This document shows, piece after piece, positions 1 to 7,489 of a stretch of 64,000 nucleotides of DNA (position 1 is its first letter; the number at the start of each line of letters is the position of its first letter). The stretch lies in assembly GCF_021650935.1 (NCBI RefSeq), contig NZ_CP091244.1, positions 2,046,001 through 2,110,000 on the forward strand. Reading direction: 5' to 3'. A program made the translations under genes and the position numbers. This DNA is from Thiothrix winogradskyi. Its GTDB lineage: Bacteria; Pseudomonadota; Gammaproteobacteria; Thiotrichales; Thiotrichaceae. The notes beneath the pieces were generated by a model. The model had not been told where the DNA came from and searched no databases. It saw only the letters and a list, made by a program, of their open reading frames with translations.

Positions 1-1042
1 CTTCCAGTTTTGCCTTGAGTACATCCAGCACATTCTGGCGTAGATTTTCAGGCAGCGCCTCGACTTGCAAACGCACCAGCACTTGGGTGCTTTTGTCGAG
101 TTGGGGTGGAAATTGCAATGTTGGGCTGTTGTTGGCAGCATTTTCTGCTAACGGTGTGAAATCTGTACTGGTAGTGGTAGTAGTTGTTTCTTTATAACTA
201 CTATTACTACTACGTAGTACAGAAACTGTACTGTCCATTGGTACAGTTTCTGTACGGGGTATCTTCAACTCACTGGGTACGGATTCTGTACCCGGAGACA
301 CAACATGGTCTGGGTGTACTGGGTACAGATTCTGTACTGAGGCAGTTGCAACCGTGTTGTCCGCCTTGCCGACATAATGGCCTGCCTGCATTTCACGGAC
401 AGTTTGCAATGAAGTGCCATAAAAATTACCACCTTGCTGGGACAGGAACTGCAATACCCGGCTACGCCTTTCCAGTGGTGGCTCCACTTGGGAGACATCA
501 ACGCCAGCCTTGATCTCGTTTTGTAAGTCCCGCAACAATTTGGAGGCCAAACCCTTGACCCGTGGGTGGGGGTTGTTCTGGCCTAAACCCGTATTTTCCA
601 GCCACTCCAGATAATCACTGTCCAGTGTCAGTGTTTCCGCCAGTTGCAGGGGTTCATCATGCAGGGCGTAAATATTGCCCCTGACCCGGCCTTTGCCATC
701 CCGTAGCTTGCTCTTGCAGATGGTCAGCCAGCGGGTTGCCCGCAGGATAGCGAGTGCACGGGAAATGGTGGCTTTGGAACCGACTTGACAGCGCAACATG
801 AGTTCTTCGTAAGTCGGGAAAGCGGTGACGGAATTGCCATCCATGGCGTGTAGCTTGATGATCGCCCAGACATTCCGTTCCAAGGGTTCGAGGATGGGGT
901 CTTCGTACAGCATCCGGGGGAACACCAGTTGCGGATTGCCGAGGAACAATACCCCGTCAAGTGTACCAAGGCGTTGGTTGCCGGGTTTTTGCAGCAGTTC
1001 AGTGGCGCTACGTTCGATCATCTGTTGCAGATGGCTGGACAT
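1..1042 (-). CDS. STY4528-family ICE replication-region protein (partial)
   Basis: The reading frame is open from an ATG at 1042 to the left window edge (about 347 codons), so the C-terminus is missing. Residues about 55-100 look like a winged helix-turn-helix (motif TYEELMLRCQVGSKATISRA), followed by a hydrophilic, Ser/Thr-rich stretch. The start lies four bases after the DUF2857 stop, with GGAGG just upstream. The order parA-parB-DUF2857-this gene matches the replication/partition end of SPI-7 and PFGI-1-type integrative conjugative elements, where the STY4528 family occupies this position. Assignment rests mainly on synteny and the DNA-binding domain. Four 15-bp near-palindromes lie inside the coding region at 217-337. 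Confidence 0.72.
   Translation of the reverse strand, partial: MSSHLQQMIERSATELLQKPGNQRLGTLDGVLFLGNPQLVFPRMLYEDPILEPLERNVWAIIKLHAMDGNSVTAFPTYEELMLRCQVGSKATISRALAILRATRWLTICKSKLRDGKGRVRGNIYALHDEPLQLAETLTLDSDYLEWLENTGLGQNNPHPRVKGLASKLLRDLQNEIKAGVDVSQVEPPLERRSRVLQFLSQQGGNFYGTSLQTVREMQAGHYVGKADNTVATASVQNLYPVHPDHVVSPGTESVPSELKIPRTETVPMDSTVSVLRSSNSSYKETTTTTTSTDFTPLAENAANNSPTLQFPPQLDKSTQVLVRLQVEALPENLRQNVLDVLKAKLE
217..337. repeat. Four 15-bp GTAC...GTAC near-palindromes
   Basis: Copies at 217-231 (GTACAGAAACTGTAC), 241-255, 277-291 and 323-337 share the pattern GTAC(A/G)GANTCTGTAC or its complement. Start-to-start spacing is 24, 36 and 46 bp. They lie inside the STY4528-like coding sequence, where they encode short TE(S/T)VP-like or SVQNLYPV-like segments. 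Their regularity suggests an iteron or partition/operator binding cluster for an ICE protein rather than coding constraint, but no function is shown. Confidence 0.6.
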
Positions 1043-1045
1043 GGT

Positions 1046-1642
1046 TCACCAGCCTCCTGTCGTGGTATGGCGGTGGCGGGTCTTGACCTGTTGAGCCATC
1101 TGTTGCCAGTCCTGCACTAAATCCCAAATGATCCGCAGGGGGTGTCCGGTGATGTCATGCAATTCCAGCAAGGTTTCTGAGGACAGGCTTTTGTCTTGCC
1201 GTTCCCATAAGCGGTACAGGTCGTGTTCCTGTTGTTCCGTCAGTTGGCTGTAACGGTATTCCTGAATGCCGAGTTCCTTGCGCACGCGGGTGTAGTGTTT
1301 TTTGCTGATTCCCAGCAAGGCTTGCACCATGGCGAGGGAAGCACCTGCTTGCAACAGGCGATGCAGCAACGCGATACGTTGTTGTTCCATTTCCAGGTGC
1401 TGGCGTTCATTGGCAATCAGTTCTGCCAATGCTGCTGGATTGATATTCGTGTCGATGCAGAATTGGAGTTGCTGGCTGGTAGCCGTACACAAGGTATCCA
1501 CCATCCGTTGTTTGACCCGTTGGCGTAACGGGGGAGCCAGGTTCACCAGCAAGGCGGGCAGTATTTGCTTCAACGCTTGGTCTGCCAGTTGGTTCAGGGA
1601 ATCGGAACCCCTGATAAAGGGTTGGGTCTCTGACTGGTTCAT
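1046..1642 (-). CDS. DUF2857 family protein (STY4526-like) of an ICE
   Basis: 198 residues from the ATG at 1642, which overlaps the parB stop (ATGA), indicating translational coupling. An ATG six codons upstream is possible but lies inside parB. The protein is soluble and mostly helical. Residues about 70-140 include a stretch (LLQAGASLAMVQALLG followed by SKKHYTRVRKELG) resembling a helix-turn-helix. DUF2857 proteins sit between the ParB-like and STY4528 genes in PFGI-1/SPI-7-type elements, and their biochemical role is not established. The four ICE genes here are spaced by overlaps or a few bases and form one operon. Confidence 0.75.
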   Translation of the reverse strand: MNQSETQPFIRGSDSLNQLADQALKQILPALLVNLAPPLRQRVKQRMVDTLCTATSQQLQFCIDTNINPAALAELIANERQHLEMEQQRIALLHRLLQAGASLAMVQALLGISKKHYTRVRKELGIQEYRYSQLTEQQEHDLYRLWERQDKSLSSETLLELHDITGHPLRIIWDLVQDWQQMAQQVKTRHRHTTTGGW

Positions 1643-3279
1643 GCGGTAGATACCTCCCACACGGTTGCCCCTTTGCCATGGGTCAGGATCAGGTCGTGGA
1701 TTTGGCGGGTGTTACGGATGATTTCCACGGCCTTATCAAAATGGTTATCCGGCAGGTAATGCCAGAATAGCCAGTGCCCATTCATGGGATCCATCAGGGG
1801 ATGTACCGAGAGGCGCATTTGTGGGTCGTCAATCACACTTTGTTCCGGCAGATAACGGATGCGGATAGTGTCAGGGCAACCTGTTGTACCAGTCGTGCTG
1901 CTGAAACTGGCACTTTGCTGGCAGAGGAACCACCACAGGGAATGCCCATGCCCCAGTACCAATGCGGCATCCATATCGCCGTGTTCTGTCTTGAGGAACA
2001 GGTCATACACCCAGTCAGTGTCGAACACGTCCACCATCAGAAACCCAAAGCCCACTTCCAGTTGGGTCAGGGATTTCTCGCCATTTCTGACATAACGTGC
2101 CAGCAAACGGGCATTTTCCCAGTTGCGTTCCCGTAGTGTCCGCAGTTTGGTTAACCAGTTGCCATCAGGGACGATAACCTCACGTTGCGGCTCTGGCAGT
2201 GTGGTGGGGTAGGGGAGGCTGTCATCGGATTCCATGAAATGGATGCTGATGTTATCTGTTGCCTGCTCACTATTCCCTTGACCCCAGCCTCCAGACCAGT
2301 TGTTGGCAGCCGATGTGTCAGGTTGGTTTGTCGCCGGAGGGGTAACAACAGGTGCAGAAACTGGCAGAGTAGGCGGTGGGCTATGTTTGAGTTCATGACC
2401 TTCCAGTGCCAGTTTAAGATTTGCCTGAATCTTGGCTGTTGGGGCTTCGTCTGCCAACGCATGACCTAATTGCTGGATAACCGCCGTTTCCACCGCTTCA
2501 TAACGCCATTCTTCACCCAAGTTATCTGTTGCTGCCAGTGCATCGGCAAAAACAACATCGCGGAAGGTCTTGCCTTCATCATCGCTTAGGCTGCTATCAG
2601 GGAGGGCATGGAACTTCCAGACTTCAAACGCAGCTTTTTCCAGCTTACGCAGTTTTTCCATTTGGTCTTTGCCAGCCCCTGCCGCCAGTACCTGTGGAAT
2701 TAGCCCGTGCAGACTGAGGGCATATTCCAGTTTCGACAGCATCCCAGCACTGACCGGGAAGCCCCGTGCTTTCAGGGCTTCAGCCAGTTTCCGCAGTGAC
2801 AAGTCTCCACCAGTTTCTTGCTCCAACTGTGTTTTGGCTTCGCGGATAGCCAATGCCTTGTCAATGAATGTCATGTTCCCGCGCAGGTCGTTCTCACGCA
2901 AATGGGCAAGCAGCGCGTCTGTGTCGGATTCAAAGGGATGGAACTCGCAGCGTACCTTGTGGAAACGTTCATCTTTAGTTTCCGCCCACAGTTCTTTCAA
3001 CACCTTCAAGCGGGTGTTGCCACCTTTATAAATGATGTAATGCGTTGCTCCCGGTCTGCGACTGATGGGGAGAGGGTTGTCCAGCCCTTGATGGCGGATG
3101 GACTCCTTGATTTCATCGTAACGTTCGTTGTGGGTGCGACGGGGATTCTTTTCATAAAATCCGATCCGCTCTATTTCCACCAACATGGTGGTGATGGTAA
3201 TGGGGTCACTGGGTGGGGGGACATTCCCGGACTTGCCGAAATGCCCCTGAAAAATGCTGCTACGTACTGCATCGTTCAT
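1639..3279 (-). CDS. parB: ParB-like partition protein of a PFGI-1-type ICE
   Basis: 546 residues. The start is the ATG at 3279, which overlaps the parA stop as TAATG and follows a GGAGGTAGGG ribosome binding site. A longer frame upstream lies wholly inside parA and is rejected. Residues about 40-125 carry the ParB/Spo0J N-terminal nuclease-like fold (SRRPGATHYIIYKGGNTRLK, then LREND), and about 130-200 a helix-turn-helix (LSLRKLAEALKARGFPVSAG). The C-terminal 300 residues are long and Pro/Thr-rich before a folded tail, as in ICE-type ParB proteins rather than chromosomal Spo0J. Expected role: stabilising the excised circular ICE together with ParA. Confidence 0.85.
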   Translation of the reverse strand: MNDAVRSSIFQGHFGKSGNVPPPSDPITITTMLVEIERIGFYEKNPRRTHNERYDEIKESIRHQGLDNPLPISRRPGATHYIIYKGGNTRLKVLKELWAETKDERFHKVRCEFHPFESDTDALLAHLRENDLRGNMTFIDKALAIREAKTQLEQETGGDLSLRKLAEALKARGFPVSAGMLSKLEYALSLHGLIPQVLAAGAGKDQMEKLRKLEKAAFEVWKFHALPDSSLSDDEGKTFRDVVFADALAATDNLGEEWRYEAVETAVIQQLGHALADEAPTAKIQANLKLALEGHELKHSPPPTLPVSAPVVTPPATNQPDTSAANNWSGGWGQGNSEQATDNISIHFMESDDSLPYPTTLPEPQREVIVPDGNWLTKLRTLRERNWENARLLARYVRNGEKSLTQLEVGFGFLMVDVFDTDWVYDLFLKTEHGDMDAALVLGHGHSLWWFLCQQSASFSSTTGTTGCPDTIRIRYLPEQSVIDDPQMRLSVHPLMDPMNGHWLFWHYLPDNHFDKAVEIIRNTRQIHDLILTHGKGATVWEVSTA

Positions 3280-4100
3280 TACCCTACCTCCTGCATGACA
3301 GGCCGGAAATCGGGGAACAGTTCTGCCACCAACCCCATCAGGGTCAACTTGGGCATCGGGTACTTGCTGAGTTGGTGGACGGGGATACGCAGGGTGGCTG
3401 CTTCCCGCCATGCCACTGCGGAGGGTATGGCAGTTTCCAAAATGTTGATGCTCAGGTCATCCGGTTCGGAAGCGGTGGCAGCTTCACGCATTTCCCGTGC
3501 AACGTTCGTCGCATCGCGGGTACGGTCAACCCGGTACAGGACACCGTACAAGGGGGCAACTGTAATCCCAAGGTAAGACATGGGCTGGAGGCGTTCCAGC
3601 ATTCCGAGCGTACCCCGCACGAATTCACGCGCTGACATGGTTTCAGTCGGGATGGGCGAAAGCAGCAGATCGGCAGCCAGCACCGCCGCATCCTGCAACG
3701 GGCCAACCGCACCTTGGGTATCTATGAGGATGTAGTCGTAGTTGGCTTTGAGCTTACCCAGTAGGTTTCTGAGCCGGAAACGCCCATCCGGGGTATGCAG
3801 TACCCAGTCCTGTAACTTGCCTTCAGGATCATCTGAATAGACCAAGTGACAGCCACACTCGGTGGTACTAATAGTGTTGACCAGATCATTTTGGGTCAGT
3901 AGTCTTACCAGACCTCCATCCGCTTGGTGGGTCAACGGAAAATAACTGGATAGTGCGGGTTGCACATCTGCATCGACCAGTAAGACTCGCTGCCCCAAAC
4001 TGGCAAGCAACCCGCCAAGGTTGGCAGTAAGTGTGGTTTTTCCGACTCCGCCTTTGGTAGAGCAAATGGTCAGGATGGTAGGCTGTTTTGCCTGTTGCAT
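3279..4100 (-). CDS. parA: ParA/Soj-family partition ATPase of an ICE
   Basis: 273 residues beginning MQQAKQPTILTICSTKGG. The deviant Walker A motif KGGVGKTT lies at residues 15-22, and the conserved LLVDADVQ and DYILIDTQGAVG motifs follow. It is first in a leftward operon with parB, DUF2857 and STY4528, with AAGGAGATTG directly before the ATG. The gene starts only 60 bp from the tRNA-Thr fragment at 4161-4210. Soj next to an attachment site is the usual arrangement at one end of PAPI-1/SPI-7/PFGI-1 elements, where Soj is needed for stability of the excised circle. Confidence 0.9.
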   Translation of the reverse strand: MQQAKQPTILTICSTKGGVGKTTLTANLGGLLASLGQRVLLVDADVQPALSSYFPLTHQADGGLVRLLTQNDLVNTISTTECGCHLVYSDDPEGKLQDWVLHTPDGRFRLRNLLGKLKANYDYILIDTQGAVGPLQDAAVLAADLLLSPIPTETMSAREFVRGTLGMLERLQPMSYLGITVAPLYGVLYRVDRTRDATNVAREMREAATASEPDDLSINILETAIPSAVAWREAATLRIPVHQLSKYPMPKLTLMGLVAELFPDFRPVMQEVG

Positions 4101-4160
4101 CTCAATCTCCTTGTTTTTAGGAGATGTGAGGTACGATGTTGTAGCCCTTGGTATAGATGC

Positions 4161-4210
4161 ACTGACTTGTAATCAGTAGGTCCCGCGTTCGATTCGTGGT
4201 GCCGGCACCA
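4161..4210 (+). other. ICE attachment site: 3' part of a tRNA-Thr(TGT) gene
   Basis: The sequence contains a 5-bp anticodon stem (ACTGA/TCAGT) around the loop CTTGTAA (anticodon TGT), a T-arm with GTTCGAT, and the acceptor strand TGCCGGC followed by ACCA. The D-arm and the 5' acceptor strand GCCGGCA are missing: upstream reads GTAGCCCTTGG..., which cannot pair. This is a tRNA 3' fragment, not a functional gene. Integration into tRNA 3' ends leaves such a copy at one ICE end, so the intact tRNA-Thr should lie beyond the left window edge at the other end of the element. Confidence 0.8.
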
Positions 4211-4211
4211 A

Positions 4212-4258
4212 ACAAAACAAAGGGTTGCACTTTTTAAGATGCAACCCTTTTTTGTTTT
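4212..4258. terminator. Rho-independent terminator
   Basis: Stem AAAGGGTTGCA (4219-4229) pairs with TGCAACCCTTT (4240-4250), and the flanking A-rich and T-rich tracts extend it. There is a T-run on one side and an A-run on the other, so it can work in both directions. It follows the tRNA fragment as a tRNA terminator would, and also faces the end of the leftward gabD gene. Confidence 0.8.
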
Positions 4259-4299
4259 ACGACTCAGCTCCGTCTACCCCCTAATCTGCCAGTTGCTAA

Positions 4300-5745
4300 T
4301 TAGCCCATATTGACGTATTTCAGTTCCATATACTCATTAATGCCGTACTTGGAGCCTTCACGTCCGAAGCCGGAACTTTTGACACCACCAAAGGGCGCGA
4401 CCTCATTGGAAATAAGACCGGAATTGACGCCTACCATGCCGTATTCCAGCGCCTCTGCCACACGCCAAACGCGGCTAATGTCGCGTGTGTAAAAATACGC
4501 AGCCAAGCCGTATTCGGTGTCATTCGCCAGTGCGACCGCCTGATCTTCGGTTTCAAAACGGAACAGCGGTGCGACCGGGCCAAAGATTTCTTCACTCGCC
4601 AAGCGCATAGCCGCTGTGGTGTGGGTCAACACGGTTGGCGTGTAATAAGTGCCACCGAGTTCATGACGTTTGCCACCGCCGACGATACAAGCACCTTTGG
4701 CGAGCGCATCCGCCACCAGCTCCTCCACCTTGCAAATGGCGGCTTCATCAATCAGTGGCCCTTGCTGAGTGCCATCTGTCATACCATCGCCGACTTTCAG
4801 TGCAGCAACGGCATTCGCCAGTTTTTCCGCAAAGGCGTCGTATATGCCCGCTTGTACGAGGAAGCGATTACTGCATACACAGGTCTGACCGGCATTGCGA
4901 TACTTGGAAATCACCGCACCCTGCACGGCTGCATCCAAGTCAGCATCGTCAAACACAATAAACGGCGCATTGCCACCGAGTTCCAGCGACAATTTTTTCA
5001 GGGTCGCCGCACTCTGTTGCATCAGCAATTTGCCAATCTCGGTACTGCCCGTAAACGACAGCTTGCGCACCTTGGGGCTGCTGGTTAACTCACCGCCAAT
5101 CTGTGCCGCTTCGCCAGTCAACACGTTGAACACGCCTTTGGGGACGCCAGCACGTTCAGCCAACACCGCCAACGCAAAGGCTGATAGCGGTGTTTGCTCT
5201 GCTGGCTTGACCACAATGGTGCAACCAGCCGCCAATGCGGGGCCAACCTTGCGGGTAATCATGGCAGCAGGGAAATTCCAGGGGGTGATCGCCGCACAAA
5301 CACCGACAGGTTCGCGCAGGACAATAATTTTGCGGTCGGCTACCGGCGAAGGAATGACATCGCCATAAGTACGCTTGGCTTCTTCGGCAAACCACTGCAA
5401 AAATGACGCGGCATAGGCAATCTCACCACGCGCTTCGGCTAGTGGCTTGCCTTGTTCGAGCGTCATAATGGTGGCTAGATCGTCTTGGTGTTCGAGCATC
5501 AACTCGTACCAGCGCATCAGCACCCGTGCGCGTTCGGCGGCGGTTTTTTTGCGCCATGCCGGAAAAGCCGCCTCGGCAGCGTCGATGGTGCGACGGGTTT
5601 CAGCCGCGCCGCAATTTGGTACAGCGGCAATGACTGCGCCATTAACCGGATTGGTCACGGCAAAGGTTGTGCCGTTGTCGGCATCGACCCATGTACCATC
5701 GCTGTAGCATTGGTTGCGTAACAGGCTTGCGTCTTTCAGAACCAC
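4300..5745 (-). CDS. gabD: NAD(P)-dependent succinate-semialdehyde dehydrogenase
   Basis: 481 residues, the usual length for GabD-type aldehyde dehydrogenases. The start is GTG at 5745, eight bases after an AAGGAGAG ribosome binding site; no ATG fits. The Rossmann/cofactor stretch PWNFPAAMITRKVGPALAAG, the general-base motif LELGGN (Glu near 254) and the catalytic cysteine motif GQTCVCSNR (Cys near 288) are all present. It oxidises succinate semialdehyde to succinate in the cytoplasm (GABA/4-hydroxybutyrate catabolism). It stands alone: the ICE end lies downstream and the broken kinase gene upstream. Substrate specificity is inferred from family resemblance. Confidence 0.88.
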   Translation of the reverse strand: MVLKDASLLRNQCYSDGTWVDADNGTTFAVTNPVNGAVIAAVPNCGAAETRRTIDAAEAAFPAWRKKTAAERARVLMRWYELMLEHQDDLATIMTLEQGKPLAEARGEIAYAASFLQWFAEEAKRTYGDVIPSPVADRKIIVLREPVGVCAAITPWNFPAAMITRKVGPALAAGCTIVVKPAEQTPLSAFALAVLAERAGVPKGVFNVLTGEAAQIGGELTSSPKVRKLSFTGSTEIGKLLMQQSAATLKKLSLELGGNAPFIVFDDADLDAAVQGAVISKYRNAGQTCVCSNRFLVQAGIYDAFAEKLANAVAALKVGDGMTDGTQQGPLIDEAAICKVEELVADALAKGACIVGGGKRHELGGTYYTPTVLTHTTAAMRLASEEIFGPVAPLFRFETEDQAVALANDTEYGLAAYFYTRDISRVWRVAEALEYGMVGVNSGLISNEVAPFGGVKSSGFGREGSKYGINEYMELKYVNMG

Positions 5746-6267
5746 TTAATCTCTCCTTGAAATGCTGCTATACCCGCAGCATAGCACTAAATTAAACGCT
5801 TAAGCCGCCAGCTTGTGTTGTACCCGGAGCCACTTTTCCAATTTCTGCTGCAACTCCTCTAGGCGCACCGGTTTGGAAAGGTAATCGTTCATCCCGGCTT
5901 CGTAGCATTTCTGATCGTCCCCATTCATGGTATGGGCGGTCAGAGCCACAATCGGCAATTCCTGATAGCAAGCATCGTCCAGTTGACGGATTTGGCGCGT
6001 GGCTTCGTAGCCATCCATCACTGGCATTTGGCAATCCATTAGTACCATCGAATAACGCTGCTGTTGCACCGCTTGCAAGGCTTCTTTACCGTTGACGGCG
6101 AAATCAATATGGGTGTAACCCAATTTTTTTAGCATCGCCAATGCCACTTTCTGATTCACCAAATGGTCTTCGGTCAACAAAATACGCACCGGAACAGCTT
6201 CTGGCGTATCCATCTCCGGCGTTGCCGCAAGGCTGAGTTCGGTGCTGCTGGTTTTATCCGTAATCGC

Positions 6268-7489
6268 GTAAAACCTCGTCCTTCAGGGCGGGGATATAAG
6301 CGTCTTCGGCTACCTCTGATGAAGAGTCATCCATTCAGTGGTTTTTTGTCGTAATGCCGCTACACTCTACCCCATGAAACCCATCACCACCACCTTGAAA
6401 ACGCTCAAAGTTCGCATCCGCGACAAACACGCGCCGGTATTGCGCCAATGGGCGTTTGAGTGCAATCAAGTGTGGAATTCCGCCAATGCCTACAGCGCAG
6501 AATACAGCAATATCCCCATTCCCGGCGTGGGTTGGATACGCAGCAATATCACCGCTTTCGATTTAGCCAAACAACAGGCAGCATACAAAAAAGAACGCGG
6601 CTTCACGCTGCATTCGCAAACGGTACAAGAAGTCACCGAAGCCCACGCGAAAGCACGAAAACAATTCACAAAAGACAAATTACGCTGGCGGATTTCCGGT
6701 GGATCCAAACGTTCACTGGGTTGGATTCCCTTCAAATCCGGGGCAGCGGTGTGGAAAGATGGGCAAGTCCGCTACAACAAACACTTTTTCAAGGTGTGGG
6801 ATAGCTACGGCTTGTCACAATACGCCTTCCGTTCTGGCTCGTTTTCCGAAGATGCACGGGGTCGGTGGTATTTCAATGTTGTGGTACAAGTTGAAGTTGC
6901 ACCTCACGACAGCAGGAGTGCGATTGGCATTGATCTTGGGTTAAAAACCACTGCCACCTGTAGTGACGGCACCGTACTGGAACGCCAGCAGCGTTACCGC
7001 AACCTTGAAGTGAAACTCGGCAAAGCCCAACGCGCCAAGCAAAAACGGCGGGTGAAAGCGCTTCACGCCAAAATCAAACACCAACGCAAGGACGATACCC
7101 ATAAATTCACTACCGCACTGGTGCAGCAGCACGGTGCAATATTCGTCGGCAACGTCAATAGTGCTGGCTTGGCAAAAACCACGATGGCGAAAAGCGTCCT
7201 GGATGCAGGCTGGTTCATATTGAAGACACAACTGAAATACAAAGCGATAGCGCGGTCAGTGGTGTTTGCAGAAGTCAACGAAGCGTACAGTACCCAGACG
7301 TGTTCGTGTTGTGGAAGCATTTCCGCCAACAGTCCGAAAGGTAGGGCGGGTCTTGGAATAAGGGAATGGCGTTGTGCCGACTGTGGCACGCTGCATGACA
7401 GAGATGTCAATGCAGCCCGTAACATTCTCGCGGCTGGGCATAGCCGTCTCGCAGGAGGAATCCCCTTCCTTTAGGGAGGGGAGGATGTC
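6268..7489 (+). mobile_element. tnpB-only IS200/IS605-group (IS1341-type) element
   Basis: The element is bounded by imperfect hairpins. The left end has CCTCGTCC...GGGCGGGG near 6274-6293 and the right end has CCCCTTCC...GGGAGGGG near 7462-7481. There are no inverted terminal repeats and no clear target duplication, as expected for single-strand HUH transposition. It carries only tnpB and no tnpA, so it would depend on a TnpA in trans. The ends are placed by restoring the host kinase frame and may be off by a few bases. The tnpB 3' end plus the right-end hairpin is the expected location of an omega/reRNA guide. Confidence 0.78.
6374..7474 (+). CDS. tnpB: TnpB, RNA-guided nuclease of an IS200/IS605-group element
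   Basis: 366 residues from ATG 6374, a typical TnpB length; an upstream in-frame start adds 12 unconserved residues. RuvC-I is visible as IGIDLGLKTTAT. The zinc finger is CSCCG...CADCG and RuvC-III is HDRDVNAARNI. The position that usually carries the RuvC-II glutamate (EDL-like) reads IFVGNVN here, without Glu. The nearby FAEVNEAYSTQTCS could supply an alternative acid. TnpB proteins cut DNA guided by an RNA from the element's right end. It lies opposite to the kinase gene it disrupts. Confidence 0.9.
   Translation: MKPITTTLKTLKVRIRDKHAPVLRQWAFECNQVWNSANAYSAEYSNIPIPGVGWIRSNITAFDLAKQQAAYKKERGFTLHSQTVQEVTEAHAKARKQFTKDKLRWRISGGSKRSLGWIPFKSGAAVWKDGQVRYNKHFFKVWDSYGLSQYAFRSGSFSEDARGRWYFNVVVQVEVAPHDSRSAIGIDLGLKTTATCSDGTVLERQQRYRNLEVKLGKAQRAKQKRRVKALHAKIKHQRKDDTHKFTTALVQQHGAIFVGNVNSAGLAKTTMAKSVLDAGWFILKTQLKYKAIARSVVFAEVNEAYSTQTCSCCGSISANSPKGRAGLGIREWRCADCGTLHDRDVNAARNILAAGHSRLAGGIPFL

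Noticed and set aside
3279..3411. Extended start of the ParB-like protein at 3411
   Set aside because: The extension lies wholly within parA and has no ribosome site. The ATG overlapping the parA stop has GGAGGTAGGG before it.
2818..3576. 252-codon forward frame across parB and parA
   Set aside because: It is antisense to two strongly supported partition genes and has no motifs.
4141..4210. Complete tRNA-Thr gene
   Set aside because: The 5' acceptor strand and D-arm are missing; the 5' part cannot pair with TGCCGGC. Only the 3' half is conserved, so it is called an attachment site fragment.
7256..7489. C-terminal tail of the kinase frame inside the tnpB element
   Set aside because: These residues are antisense to tnpB and not related to a receiver domain. 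They are an artefact of the insertion.
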